A DNA stretch of 13,910 nt from JBOHER01 sp050701115. GTDB taxonomy: Bacteria; Actinomycetota; Actinomycetes; Mycobacteriales; Pseudonocardiaceae. The position numbers and the translations under genes were made by a program. Numbering within the stretch: the stretch's first letter is position 1; every line of letters starts with the position of its first letter. The stretch is from positions 1-13,910 of the forward strand of contig JBOHER010000316.1 in NCBI GenBank assembly GCA_050701115.1, written 5' to 3'. Positions 13,891 through 13,910 of the stretch are shown one piece after another. Below the pieces are notes generated by a model. That model was not told the origin of the DNA and ran no database searches. It saw only the letters and a list, made by a program, of their open reading frames with translations.

Positions 13891-13910
13891 GGGACCCCGC
13901 GCGGGGTCCC
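13891..13910 (+). terminator. Terminator-like perfect palindrome after metK
   Basis: Eleven bases after the metK stop, GGGACCCC (13891-13898) and GGGGTCCC (13903-13910) form a perfect 8-bp GC-rich stem with loop GCGC. The window ends at the last base, so a following T-run cannot be seen. Position and strength fit a terminator, possibly bidirectional. Confidence 0.75.

Overview
The window is a high-GC actinobacterial chromosome segment holding the de novo pyrimidine (pyr) cluster and the housekeeping block that follows it. Gene order is bldD (minus strand), then on the plus strand pyrR-pyrB-pyrC-(small membrane protein)-carA-carB-pyrF-mihF-gmk-rpoZ-coaBC-metK. From memory, Streptomyces coelicolor (around SCO1489 to SCO1476) and, apart from bldD, Mycobacterium tuberculosis (Rv1379 to Rv1392) share this order. 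The lack of pyrD between carB and pyrF resembles the mycobacterial layout. BldD, mIHF, many GTG starts and GCTGAAAG/CTTTCAGC intergenic palindromes point to a filamentous or related actinomycete. A member of the Pseudonocardiaceae (Amycolatopsis/Saccharomonospora type) is my best guess, as an inference.

Region 1-946: bldD encodes the c-di-GMP-responsive developmental regulator. It is divergent from pyrR across about 400 bp that hold a near-consensus BldD box, a foldable segment with two mutually exclusive hairpin arrangements, and just before pyrR a textbook PyrR-binding stem-loop overlapping the Shine-Dalgarno sequence.

Region 947-9960: the pyrimidine operon. PyrR senses UMP/PRPP. CarA and CarB make carbamoyl phosphate, PyrB joins it to aspartate, PyrC closes the ring, and PyrF decarboxylates OMP to UMP. 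PyrD and PyrE must be encoded elsewhere. Genes are tightly coupled (ATGA and TAATG overlaps) except for a 103-bp gap between pyrB and pyrC filled with palindromic repeats, and an 84-bp gap before carA. A conserved single-pass membrane protein of unknown function sits between pyrC and carA.

Region 9961-13910: mihF (nucleoid-associated integration host factor), gmk (GMP kinase), rpoZ (RNA polymerase omega), coaBC (coenzyme A synthesis) and metK (S-adenosylmethionine synthesis). mihF/gmk and rpoZ/coaBC overlap by GTGA. coaBC and metK are separated by about 140 bp holding a 17-bp triple tandem repeat and a long hairpin. The window ends in a perfect palindrome after metK that looks like a terminator.

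Overall this is a conserved core region, and I see no mobile element, CRISPR array, defence system or wholly new system. The items worth a second look are regulatory: the PyrR site, the BldD box, the bistable leader, the palindromes inside the operon, the coaBC-metK repeat and leader, and a 13-residue insertion in PyrC.
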